Origin: an uncultured Eubacteriales bacterium
GTDB lineage: Bacteria > Bacillota > Clostridia > Oscillospirales > CAG-382
Assembly: GCA_900546385.1 (NCBI GenBank)
Contig: URCT01000064.1
Location: forward strand, 1 to 15,232
DNA: 15,232 nt
Direction of reading: 5' to 3'
The first letter of the stretch is position 1. Every line of letters starts with the position of its first letter. The notes below the pieces were generated by a model. That model worked only from the letters and a program-made list of their open reading frames with translations. It was not told the origin of the DNA and did not search any database. Position numbers and translations under genes: made by a program. Shown piece by piece: positions 5,797-14,200 of the stretch.

Positions 5797-7779
5797 CTAG
5801 TCAAGCAAAATGGCCGGTGCGCTTGCCCACGGATGGAACAGACTGGTGTTCCATTTCTGCTCCTTGCCCCAGGCTTCATAGCAGGTCGTCGCGCCCTCGT
5901 CAAGCATATTCATCCAAGCGCCGTCATCGGCAATCAGCGTTTCCATAAGCTTCTTTTCGCCGCATTCTTTGAGGGCATACAGCGCAAAAAAGGCCATATA
6001 TACACCGGCACAGGTGAGCTTTTTGGCGCGGATGAGGTTTATCATGGCGCGCTTGTTTTCTTCGTCCGTCCAAATGCCGCCAAAGAGCGCAATCACGTTG
6101 GAATGGAACGACGCGTGGTGCGAACCGATGGAATCCACAAACAGCTTTTGCTCTTTGTCATAGAAGGCATCGATGTATGCCGTTTTTGTGTTTTCATATA
6201 ATCCGGTCGGTTTTTCGCCCAAAATCCGCGCTATTTCGTCGGCGTGACCGAGCATACTCACATAAAACGCGTTGATAACGTTGTGGAAGCCCTCACCGAC
6301 GGGTCTTTCAAGCGGAAAATCGTAGTTATCGCGTAAGTTCGCCGGCCAGTCCACCAAATTCCATTTGGCCTTGACGTTTTCGATTAACCCGTTTTCCCGG
6401 CGGTAATCCGCAAAAAATTCGCAGACACCGCGTACATACGGATACATTTGCCGCAAAAACGCCTTATCGCCGGTGAAGCGGTAATACCACAGCACCTGGA
6501 ACGGAAACTGCAGCGAATAATCGGCAATTTCCTGCATGAGCGACGCCGGTGCAACGGTCATCAGTCCCTTGCAGATGAAGGTGGATTGTGTGTAGTTTTC
6601 CAGCGCTTTGCGGATCATGGATGGGTCGCCCGTGAGAGAGGCGTGCGCCAGTCCCGCTATGGTTACGTCGCCGAGATATTGGCCTTTTTCGCGCGTCGGA
6701 CAGTCAACAAAGCATTCTTGCACGCCGTATTTGATTGTATCCGAACAAAGCTTGTAAATGGCCGCAAGCTTTTGGTTTGTTCCGGTATAGTGCTTGATCT
6801 CGCGGAACGGATAGTGCCGCACGACAAAGCGGATCGAGTCGGTGTCCACCGTCACGCCGTCCGGAAGCTCAAGCTCCGCATAGCGGAACGCCTTGTAATC
6901 GTATTCGTTTAATTCGTCCGCATTTTTTCCCGAAAGAATGAACTTTTCTTCATAGTCGCAGTTACAGCGCATCTTGTAACGCACCGAACCGTCGTCGTTT
7001 AACTCTTCGCCGAAGTGCAGCGTCAGCGTGTCGCCCCTTTTGCCGGAAGCACGGAATGTCAGATAGCCGACCGCCTCAAAGCCGAAATCGATAAACAGCC
7101 CGTTCGGTGTTTTGCGAAGCTCTTTCGGCTTCACGTCGCAAAATGCAAGCTGCTCGGTCGGCTGACGGAACATAATGTAGTCCGCGTGTGCGCGAAAATG
7201 CGCGTTTTCCCAGACACTGTCGTCAAATTCCGGCTGCGAGAAGCCGCATTCCGCCGCCCGTGCGTCATAGCATTCGGCAAACTGCGTGTCATAGCCGAAT
7301 TTGCCGCAGGCGGAAAAACCGGTGTGATAGGCGCATTTCCACGTTTCATCCGAGGTAAGCACCTGTTTGCCGTCCAAAAACAGCTCACACGCAAGACCCT
7401 GCCGCAGGTCGGCACTCACCCAAACGCGGTTGACAAGCCCTTGATAATAGGTATGTACGGCAATGACGTTGGTGTGCGGATGTAAGTATCGGGTCACATC
7501 GATTTCGTTATAGTAGTAGTGAAACGGATAACCCGGTGCCGGACCTTGGGTGACAAACCGGCCGTTGATGTACAGCTTGTAGTAATCGTCCGCCGAAATG
7601 CGCAAAATCGCTTTGCCGAACTCCGGCAGCGAAAACGTGCGGCGGAACAAAATGTGCTTGTTTTGATAGGCTTCGTTTCCCGGGATTTTTACGTCGTCGT
7701 TTTCTTTGTGGAAAACGTTGATGGGTTCAAACGCACAAAACTCCTTGTTTGTGATCCATTTGGCATCAAAATCCTGCAT
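5797..7779 (-). CDS. GH78-like alpha-L-rhamnosidase, cytoplasmic
   Basis: 660 residues. An N-terminal beta-sandwich region (about 1-320; includes the carbohydrate-binding-like stretch around LYINGRFVTQGP, 69-80) precedes an (alpha/alpha)6 catalytic domain (about 325-660). Asp359, Glu364 and Asp371 in DCPTREKGQYLGD have the same spacing as Asp567/Glu572/Asp579 of Bacillus GL1 RhaB, and Glu635 in ATTCYEAW corresponds to the second catalytic Glu. GH78 enzymes release L-rhamnose from glycosides and polysaccharides by an inverting mechanism. There is no signal peptide, so it should act on imported oligosaccharides or glycosides. AGGAG overlaps the stop codon of coaW 12 bp upstream, suggesting coupled translation. 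The consensus tryptophans of the first motif are absent (GQYLGD for GWtGD), so the exact sugar is uncertain. Confidence 0.82.
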   Translation of the reverse strand: MQDFDAKWITNKEFCAFEPINVFHKENDDVKIPGNEAYQNKHILFRRTFSLPEFGKAILRISADDYYKLYINGRFVTQGPAPGYPFHYYYNEIDVTRYLHPHTNVIAVHTYYQGLVNRVWVSADLRQGLACELFLDGKQVLTSDETWKCAYHTGFSACGKFGYDTQFAECYDARAAECGFSQPEFDDSVWENAHFRAHADYIMFRQPTEQLAFCDVKPKELRKTPNGLFIDFGFEAVGYLTFRASGKRGDTLTLHFGEELNDDGSVRYKMRCNCDYEEKFILSGKNADELNEYDYKAFRYAELELPDGVTVDTDSIRFVVRHYPFREIKHYTGTNQKLAAIYKLCSDTIKYGVQECFVDCPTREKGQYLGDVTIAGLAHASLTGDPSMIRKALENYTQSTFICKGLMTVAPASLMQEIADYSLQFPFQVLWYYRFTGDKAFLRQMYPYVRGVCEFFADYRRENGLIENVKAKWNLVDWPANLRDNYDFPLERPVGEGFHNVINAFYVSMLGHADEIARILGEKPTGLYENTKTAYIDAFYDKEQKLFVDSIGSHHASFHSNVIALFGGIWTDEENKRAMINLIRAKKLTCAGVYMAFFALYALKECGEKKLMETLIADDGAWMNMLDEGATTCYEAWGKEQKWNTSLFHPWASAPAILLD

Positions 7780-7791
7780 AAAGGTAAACTC

Positions 7792-8646
7792 CTATATCTC
7801 GTTTTCAAATTCGGCAAGTGCCGCGCCGATGACCGTTGCAAATTCCGAGTTTTTCGGAATGACGAAGTTGCGGTCGAACATCTGCGACAGGATCTCAAAA
7901 ATCGGCACAGCCTGCGGCATTTTGGAAAGATTGCCGGTAAGCACCACATCGCGCGTTTTTTTGCTGCGTGCGGCAAAAACGGCAAGCATTCCGATGGATT
8001 CGAATACCATGTTGACAATGCCGAGCGCAAGGTCGTTTTTGGAGGCCATGTCGTCGAGCTTGCCGAAGTTGGAGGCCGTCATATAAGAGGGAAGACCACC
8101 GAGGTCTTTTTTGGTAATGTCGCCGATGCGCAGGTCGATTTTTTCGATATCGCCCGTTTCGGCAAGGCCGATTAAGTGGTCAATGTCGGAAATGCCCAAA
8201 ATCTGCTTGGAAAGCCCGACAATCGTGCCGCCGCCGACACCCGTACCGCCCATGTATTCGGAAACGGTTCTGCCGGCCTCATTTTTGGCCGAAACGACCG
8301 CCGTACCGGTGCCCATGCTGACAATGATGGCGTTTTCGTAGCCGGAAACGTATAAACCGCCGCGACCGACGCATTCGAATTCGGATAAGTGCCGGGTTTC
8401 AATCCCGTACAGCTGGTTGTCGACAAATGCCGAACCGACGCCGGTAATCATGACCTTTTTCACGTCGGAAAGCGCAATGCCGTTTGCAGAGGTAAACTTG
8501 CCGAACGCGCCGTAGACCGACGCGACCGGGTCGCTTGCCTTGACGAAGATCGGCGAAAAAATCTGTTTTTTATGCGGTTCGTCCGCGGTAAAGCCGACAA
8601 TTTTGGTCGTGCTGCCGCCGACATCAATACCGATGATAATGCTCAT
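7792..8646 (-). CDS. coaW: Type II pantothenate kinase
   Basis: 284 residues of the ASKHA (actin-like ATPase) fold. Phosphate-1 loop GIDVGGSTTK (6-15), catalytic-Glu segment HLSEFECVGRGG (86-97), phosphate-2 loop SMGTGTAVV (110-118), GGTGVGGGTIVGL (133-145) and adenosine loop VVLTGNLS (234-241) match the type II PanK layout of Staphylococcus aureus CoaW. It phosphorylates pantothenate as the first step of CoA synthesis; the bacterial type II enzyme is not feedback-inhibited by CoA. The ECF S component ends 33 bp upstream and the GH78 gene starts 12 bp downstream, so it sits mid-operon. The ribosome site is weak (GGA about 11 bases before the ATG), preceded by a short GC-rich hairpin. A remote possibility is a related BadF/BadG-type ATPase, but length and motifs favour CoaW. 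Confidence 0.85.
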   Translation of the reverse strand: MSIIIGIDVGGSTTKIVGFTADEPHKKQIFSPIFVKASDPVASVYGAFGKFTSANGIALSDVKKVMITGVGSAFVDNQLYGIETRHLSEFECVGRGGLYVSGYENAIIVSMGTGTAVVSAKNEAGRTVSEYMGGTGVGGGTIVGLSKQILGISDIDHLIGLAETGDIEKIDLRIGDITKKDLGGLPSYMTASNFGKLDDMASKNDLALGIVNMVFESIGMLAVFAARSKKTRDVVLTGNLSKMPQAVPIFEILSQMFDRNFVIPKNSEFATVIGAALAEFENEI

Positions 8647-8660
8647 ACTGTCTCATTTCC

Positions 8661-8681
8661 GCCGCAAGGAGCGGCTTTTTT
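8661..8681 (+). terminator. Plus-oriented hairpin between ECF gene and coaW
   Basis: GCCGC (8661-8665), loop AAGGA, GCGGC (8671-8675), then six Ts on the plus strand. It faces against the genes, overlaps the ECF stop codon and could stop antisense transcription. Read in the gene direction it lacks a U run and should not end the operon. Confidence 0.35.
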
Positions 8682-9291
8682 ATTTGGAAAGCTTGTTTCC
8701 GACCGCATGGACAATGGTGTTAATGGCCGGAGCAACGATAATGTTAGCGATGAATTCCGCAATAAAATTCCAACCGGCGCAGCCGATGATGAGAAAATAC
8801 ACAACCGTTTGTCCGCCCGCATCGAAGTTTGCCAAATTGGCGCTTAATGTGCCGTATACAAGAAGCAAGCCGCCTAAGATGAAAACACCGGTATTGACGA
8901 TCGGAGTGGTTGCTGCGGCTAAGAATACGGCAAGGCTTTTGTTTTTCTTTTCAAATGCACGGTAAACAAGTCCGGTACAAAGACCGGCACAAATGCCTTT
9001 ACCGAAGCAGATGACGGCTGTGGCAATCGGCTGTGCCTGAAACAAGACAGTGGTGAAGTAATCCGTACCGAACATACCGCCAACAAAATAGGTGATCGCG
9101 CCGAGAACAAAGCCTAAGAAAGCACCGCCTTTGGGGCCGGTTAGAATGGCTCCGATAGCGATTGGAATCAAAACAAGACAGAGGCTTGCCGGTCCAATGT
9201 GGATAAAGTTTCCCAAAAGCTGAAAAATAATAACGATGGCTGTCAGAATTGCAAGTGTTGTCAATTTTTGAATTTTTTGTCTGTTTGTCAT
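8680..9291 (-). CDS. ECF transporter S component, candidate pantothenate-specific (PanT-like)
   Basis: 203 residues, about six membrane helices, with the AxxxA motif in helix 1 (Ala14, Ala18) that contacts the T subunit in ECF vitamin importers, and the typical PxxxGxxxTGPxxG segment near 43-56. S components bind the vitamin, and in group II systems share one EcfA-EcfA'-EcfT module encoded elsewhere; none is in this window. The next gene is pantothenate kinase, so pantothenate is the likely substrate, but this is inferred from context only. I place the start at 9291 because GGAG lies 7 bases upstream in AAAGGAGAAACATC; a longer reading from 9345 adds 18 polar residues and overlaps the preceding gene. 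The 50-bp gap upstream shows no clear promoter, so it may be read from the deacetylase promoter. Confidence 0.82.
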   Translation of the reverse strand: MTNRQKIQKLTTLAILTAIVIIFQLLGNFIHIGPASLCLVLIPIAIGAILTGPKGGAFLGFVLGAITYFVGGMFGTDYFTTVLFQAQPIATAVICFGKGICAGLCTGLVYRAFEKKNKSLAVFLAAATTPIVNTGVFILGGLLLVYGTLSANLANFDAGGQTVVYFLIIGCAGWNFIAEFIANIIVAPAINTIVHAVGNKLSK

Positions 9292-9341
9292 GATGTTTCT
9301 CCTTTTTGTGCTTGTGCAGTTTTGATTTCGATGGTGTGTCG

Positions 9342-11057
9342 TCACGGCGCATACACCGTGTCGATCAGCTTAAGAAGGTCGCTTCCGGTCATGTCCTCGC
9401 TTACCGTAAAGCGGTAAAGCGCACGCAAGCTCTGCGGCAGTCCTTCGACTAACACATTTCTGCCGCCGCTTTCGGTGGAAAGCGTGACGGTGATGCCTTC
9501 GCCGGCAAGAATGCTTTCGGATAACGGCGAATAGATGCCGTGCGGATAGGAAAGATAGCGAACCGGTTCGCCAAAGGCCTTCTCAAACGCTGCGTTAAAC
9601 TTGCGGCAATCGTCCTTGACCGCGTGGATAAATGCGCTTGGCAGCTCGTGCCTTAACGGTTTGACCGCAAAGCGAGCGGTGTTCTTTTGTGTTTCGAGCG
9701 TATCGCTTTGGTGCATATCGTAGGTGTGTGAGCCGAATTCGGCAAGTCCCGAAGCCCGCATTTTGCGTGCCGTGTCAAAATCAAAGTGTTCGAACATGGG
9801 CTTTCCGGTGTCTTTGTAGCTGTCCTTGCCGACCGCCCAGCCGATATAAAAGAACGCGGCTTTCATGTTGTATTTTTCAAGCAGCGGCAGAGCAAGCACC
9901 GCGTTGCTCTCATAGCCGTCGTCAAAGGTGAGGCAGATCGGCTTTTCGGGAAGCGGCGTGCCGTTCCGCACAAACGCTTCGGCCTCGGAAAGCGAAACGG
10001 CCGTGTAACCGGCAGCGGTCAGTGTTCGCAAATGCTCCTCCAAACGGGAGGCCGAGATGACCGAATCGCCGTAACCGGGTTCGCTTGTCACATGGTGGTA
10101 GAGCAAAATCGGTAATGTCTGTTCTTTTGGTGCATCGGTCAAGGAAAAGCCGCTCTTTTCACCGGCAAAAATGTCGGTTAAGATGCGGTTTCCCAAGCAG
10201 GTGCGAAACTCGTTTTTGTTGTAGAAAAAGCGTTTGTCCGCACATAACGGAAGCGTGGAATAATCGTAAAAATCGGCTGTGTTTCCGAGGGCTTTGCGCA
10301 CCGTGCCGTAGCAAGCCGCAAGTGCCCCGGTCATTTCCGGCGCATAGACCGGCGAAAGCACCGTGATAAGGCGAATGTTCTTTTGCTCGCAAACGCGGCG
10401 CATTTTGTCGTGCAGCGTAAGCACGCGTTCGGAGGAAGGCACGCCTTCGGTCGGCTGTTTCGCCGCAAACCGATACGCATACTTGTTCTCATAGAGTGCC
10501 GCGTCGCCGATGCGCATTACATCGTTTATGCCGCGAAAAACGCTTCCGTCGGCAAGATTCTGCACCGGAAAAGCACTTTGCGCTATATTACCGGAGAAAA
10601 AATCGCACGCCGCAACCGAAAAGAACAGAACGGTCGGCTGACAGGCTTCCACCGCAAAATCGAACATCTTCTCGGTTTCCGAAAGGTTTTCGGCGGCAAG
10701 ATGGTAGGTTTTCGCCGACAGATACGATTCCAGAACGGCAGCGTCATAGCCGTATGCCGGAAATGAGCCGAGAAGAAAAGCCGTGTAATCCGTGTTCTTG
10801 GTCAGGTATCGCAAGCGTGTGTCCTGCGGCGCACCGTCGGCTGTCAAAGGCGCGGTCTGCACCGTGGCTGCTGTGCCGTGCTCCGTCTGTTCCGTCAAAA
10901 CGGCGGAGGAAGCCCGGCAGGTCTGCCGGAAGAAAGCGGAAAAGCCGAGCAAAAAGCAGATATAAACAACGGCAAACAGCGCATGACGGCGCAGAAAGAC
11001 GGTATTTTTCAAAACCGATGGCCAAAAGCCGTCGGTGTACAAATGTCTATTTTTCAT
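9342..11057 (-). CDS. Membrane-anchored polysaccharide deacetylase with SGNH-like N-terminal domain
   Basis: 571 residues: basic N-terminus, one membrane helix (about 25-43), an extracytoplasmic domain (about 85-300) and a C-terminal NodB deacetylase (about 314-571). NodB motifs are intact: TFDDGY (377-382; catalytic Asp379, metal Asp380), metal histidines in SHTYDMH (His444, His449) and YPHG (503-506). This CE4 arrangement resembles PgaB/IcaB-type N-deacetylases of exopolysaccharide or peptidoglycan sugars. The first domain resembles the SGNH/DltD-like fold (LLGSFPAYG; FFYNKNEFRTCLGNRIL) but the usual nucleophile and DxxH residues appear replaced, so it may only bind glycan. The ATG lies 9 bases after a perfect -10 and has no Shine-Dalgarno sequence. 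It stands between the GH99-like gene and the ECF gene. Deacetylase assignment is firm; SGNH resemblance is tentative. Confidence 0.85.
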   Translation of the reverse strand: MKNRHLYTDGFWPSVLKNTVFLRRHALFAVVYICFLLGFSAFFRQTCRASSAVLTEQTEHGTAATVQTAPLTADGAPQDTRLRYLTKNTDYTAFLLGSFPAYGYDAAVLESYLSAKTYHLAAENLSETEKMFDFAVEACQPTVLFFSVAACDFFSGNIAQSAFPVQNLADGSVFRGINDVMRIGDAALYENKYAYRFAAKQPTEGVPSSERVLTLHDKMRRVCEQKNIRLITVLSPVYAPEMTGALAACYGTVRKALGNTADFYDYSTLPLCADKRFFYNKNEFRTCLGNRILTDIFAGEKSGFSLTDAPKEQTLPILLYHHVTSEPGYGDSVISASRLEEHLRTLTAAGYTAVSLSEAEAFVRNGTPLPEKPICLTFDDGYESNAVLALPLLEKYNMKAAFFYIGWAVGKDSYKDTGKPMFEHFDFDTARKMRASGLAEFGSHTYDMHQSDTLETQKNTARFAVKPLRHELPSAFIHAVKDDCRKFNAAFEKAFGEPVRYLSYPHGIYSPLSESILAGEGITVTLSTESGGRNVLVEGLPQSLRALYRFTVSEDMTGSDLLKLIDTVYAP

Positions 11058-11066
11058 AACACATAG

Positions 11067-11095
11067 ATTATACCCATAAAAACGGCTTTTGTCAA
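11067..11095 (-). promoter_or_regulatory. Perfect consensus sigma-A promoter, probably leaderless
   Basis: Minus-strand TTGACA (11090-11095), 17-bp spacer, TATAAT (11067-11072). Only 9 bases separate the -10 from the deacetylase ATG, so transcription should start 2 to 4 bases before the start codon. No Shine-Dalgarno sequence is present before the ATG or before the first in-frame TTG codons. Confidence 0.85.
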
Positions 11096-11146
11096 GGAAA
11101 AAGCGGCTTATTTACAAATCATAAATGAAAAACGCCATTTTTCGGT

Positions 11147-11190
11147 CAAAAGAGCTTCCTGCGGCATAAGTATCCGCAGGAAGCTTTGAA
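11147..11190 (-). terminator. Terminator of the GH99-like gene
   Basis: A perfect 12-bp stem, AGCTTCCTGCGG (11153-11164) with CCGCAGGAAGCT (11174-11185), 9-nt loop, followed on the minus strand by CTTTTG. It lies 15 bases beyond the stop codon; the A run on the other side makes it symmetrical. Confidence 0.9.
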
Positions 11191-11200
11191 AAAAAGTGAT

Positions 11201-14200
11201 TTATTTTACGGTCACCGTCACGTTATCAAACAGATAGTTGACGCCTTGGTTATCCGCCGGATTGACATAGAACGAAAACTCGTCGTTATCGTGATAGTCG
11301 ATGCCGTCCGGAATCTCAAAGGAGAACTTCAGCGTTTGCCAGCCGTCCTCGGGCGCAAGCTCGCCGATCTTCTGCGGATGGTCGTATTTTCCGTCCGCAT
11401 CGGTAAAGCGTGCGTTGAAGAAGATCTGCGTGGAAAAATCGGTTTTCCCGGCACGGTTGGAGAGCACCTTGAAATCCACCGACACTTCATAGGTCTTGCC
11501 GGGCGTCCAGACCACGCTCTGACGCGCATAGTTGTAACCGGTAATCGCCATGTTTTGGTAGACATTCGAGTTTTTCTCTTCATCCCTTACGATGGTGATG
11601 ACCGAATCGCCCGGCTTGTTGAAGAACGCGGCGTTTTCGGTGTCTTCGGCATCGCCGCCGACAAGCTCAAAGCCGCGTGCCAGCTTTTCGGCAAGCTCTT
11701 TCTCTTTTTGCGCTTTGAGGTCGGTGTCCTCGATGATGCGGATGTAATCGATGGCATATGTGCCGCTTGCGCTTAGCGGATCGACGCGGATGCCGGCAAT
11801 GATGCCGTTCCATGCCGCATTTTGTGTGCAGGAAATGGCATATTCGATGAATTTGCCGCCCGAGGAGCTGCTTTCATACGGCACGGTGAAGCACTTGTCG
11901 CCGTTCCAGGCTTTGTCGGAATCGGTGATGAAGAAGACCTGAAGCGTTTCGCCGGTCTCGCGTGCCGAATCGTGCTTAATGCCGATGACGATTTTGTTGT
12001 AAACCGAAGTGTCAAGCGAAAGGGAGGGGCTTAACAGCAACGGATCGTACCAGCCTTGGCTGTTCTTTAAGGACGCGCCGCTAAGCGCACCGCCGGTCAC
12101 CGCCACGCTTGTGTTGGCACCCGTCCAGCCTTCGCTGTCGCCGGTGATGGCAAATTCGTAGCTGCCCGGCACGCGGCTTGCACGGATTTCTTCGTTTTTC
12201 TTGTCAAAATCGCTCTTTTTTAAGGTGACCGCAATGGTTTTGCCGTCGACCTCATACGAAACGCCGAGCGCATCGTACAGCACCTCTAGCGGAAGAACCG
12301 GCAGACCGTCTTTTAAGGAAACGGCTTCTTTCAGCGCAATTTCTTTGCCGTTTGCAAGGGCTTTGTCGCTGCCGACGGTGAAGGTGATCTCCTTATTTCC
12401 GGCGGAAGCGATATACAGACGGCCGGTGTGGCGATCCCATTCGAAATAGAAGTGGTGACGGGCGAAGAATTCGGAATAGGCTTCTGCCGCTGCATAGAAA
12501 TCATCGTTTCGCGCTTCGATGGGGAACACCGGCGTATAGGCTTTGCTGTCGACCGTCAGCGTATACGGCAGCTTTTCTTCGTCCACGCCGAGAAGCTCGA
12601 ACGAAGCGATATCGAATTCGCCCGCACCCGTGATCGGGTCAATGCGGAACGCGGTGATGTCGCCCTTCCAGTTTTCGCAGGTCGCAGTATCAACGACATA
12701 TTCGACCATATCCGTTCCGGCTTTCACGTCAAAACGGAAGGATTTGGATTCGGAATAGCTTTGGTCGTCCGCCGTGAGAAAGAAGATGTCGCATAACGAA
12801 TCCACGCTCACGCGCATTTTGATGCGCAAGTTTGCGATTTCCGAAGCGGCGATGGGCGCGAACAGCTTTTCGTCTTTGATGCGCACGGCCGGGTCGCCGG
12901 TCTCGCAGGCGCCTTTGAAAACGCCGTCGAACGCCATGGAGGTGTCGGTTAAGTGCATAAAGCCGGTGAGATCTTCGCCGGTGGCGGTGTACAGAAGCTT
13001 ATCTGAAACGATTTTTTCGGGCTGTTCGATATCATAGCGTTTGAGGGAGGTTTTTGTTTTCGGATACATATGCCCAAGTCGTGCCTTTTGCGCGTCGGTC
13101 GGATAGATGTTATCCGTGTGGTCGGTTTTTCCGGCAAGCACTTCGGCGACGTTTTCGAGATAGCCGAAGCCGTGAAGACCGGCACAGGGCATGACATACG
13201 TGCCTTCGCCGTATTCGTTCCAGGTGGAAACGACAAGCGTTTTGGCTTTCCAGCCGTCAAAGCGCGTCAGATAGTCGTTTTTAATGTATTCGAGCACCTT
13301 TTTGTGGTCTTCGAGTGAGATCATCGGCTTGCGCACATTCGACCAGCCGATGTTGTTGAAGCCGACCGAAACGGTGGGGATGATGTGAAGCGCACCGTTT
13401 GCCGCATTTTTTTCCAACCGGGCGATGGTGGTCTCATATTTGTTGCCGTCCTGCTGCCAATGGTAAGCGTAAGAAGCGGCAGCTCCCATGTTTGCCATGG
13501 TTTGGAAGGTGGCGGCGTCCTTTTTGTGATAGTCGAAGAAAATGACCTTTACGCCGTCGAAGCCGTACGTTTTAATGTCCTCGTTCATGAATTCGATGGC
13601 GGCTTTTGCGCTCTCATCGGTATCGCCGAAGGCCTTGCGGAAGTTCGGATAGCTCCAAACGGTAAAGACGATCTGGTTGTCGATGGTGTAGTAGCGGCTG
13701 TCGGTGAAATAGTATTCCACCCAATACGGCCAAACGAACTCTTTGAACCGGTCGAAGCTGTAAACGTCGGCATTGTTTTCCCACATGATGGCAAATTTCA
13801 TCAAATCGGAATACTTGGCGTTGAAGAAGCCCTCATGCAGTGCCCAATAGTTGATCTGCGGTTTTTTGATGGGTTCCTTGATGTCGGTCGACGGCGAGTA
13901 CCAGCACATATGCTGAACATCGATGCCGTTTTCCACCATGAATTTGATCTGCCAGTCGGCCGTTTCCGGAATGCCCTCATCGTAATAGCCGAGTGCCGGC
14001 TCAATGTCGGGATATGCGGAGACCGCACCCCAGCCGGTGCCGTCGTGCCAGAGGTTGCAGACGTTTAACAGCGTGTCGTAGCCGTCGTCGCCGACCGGCT
14101 TCGGCGTCGGGCAGTAGTCGTCGTATTCGTGCGTGAGGAACACGACCGCGTCGTCGAAGATCACCGAGCCGCCTGTCGCACCGAAGGTGATGGTGTCCAC

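Noticed and set aside
7519..8175. 218-codon plus-strand open frame spanning the GH78-coaW junction
   Set aside because: Antisense to two well-supported genes; no family resemblance.
9292..9345. N-terminal extension of the ECF S component to 9345
   Set aside because: The extension is polar, overlaps the deacetylase stop and lacks a ribosome site, whereas the ATG at 9291 has a well-spaced GGAG and is followed directly by helix 1.
13385..14068. 227-codon plus-strand open frame, the longest on that strand
   Set aside because: It lies wholly antisense to the GH99-like catalytic domain, which has clear family motifs; codon-bias shadowing explains it.
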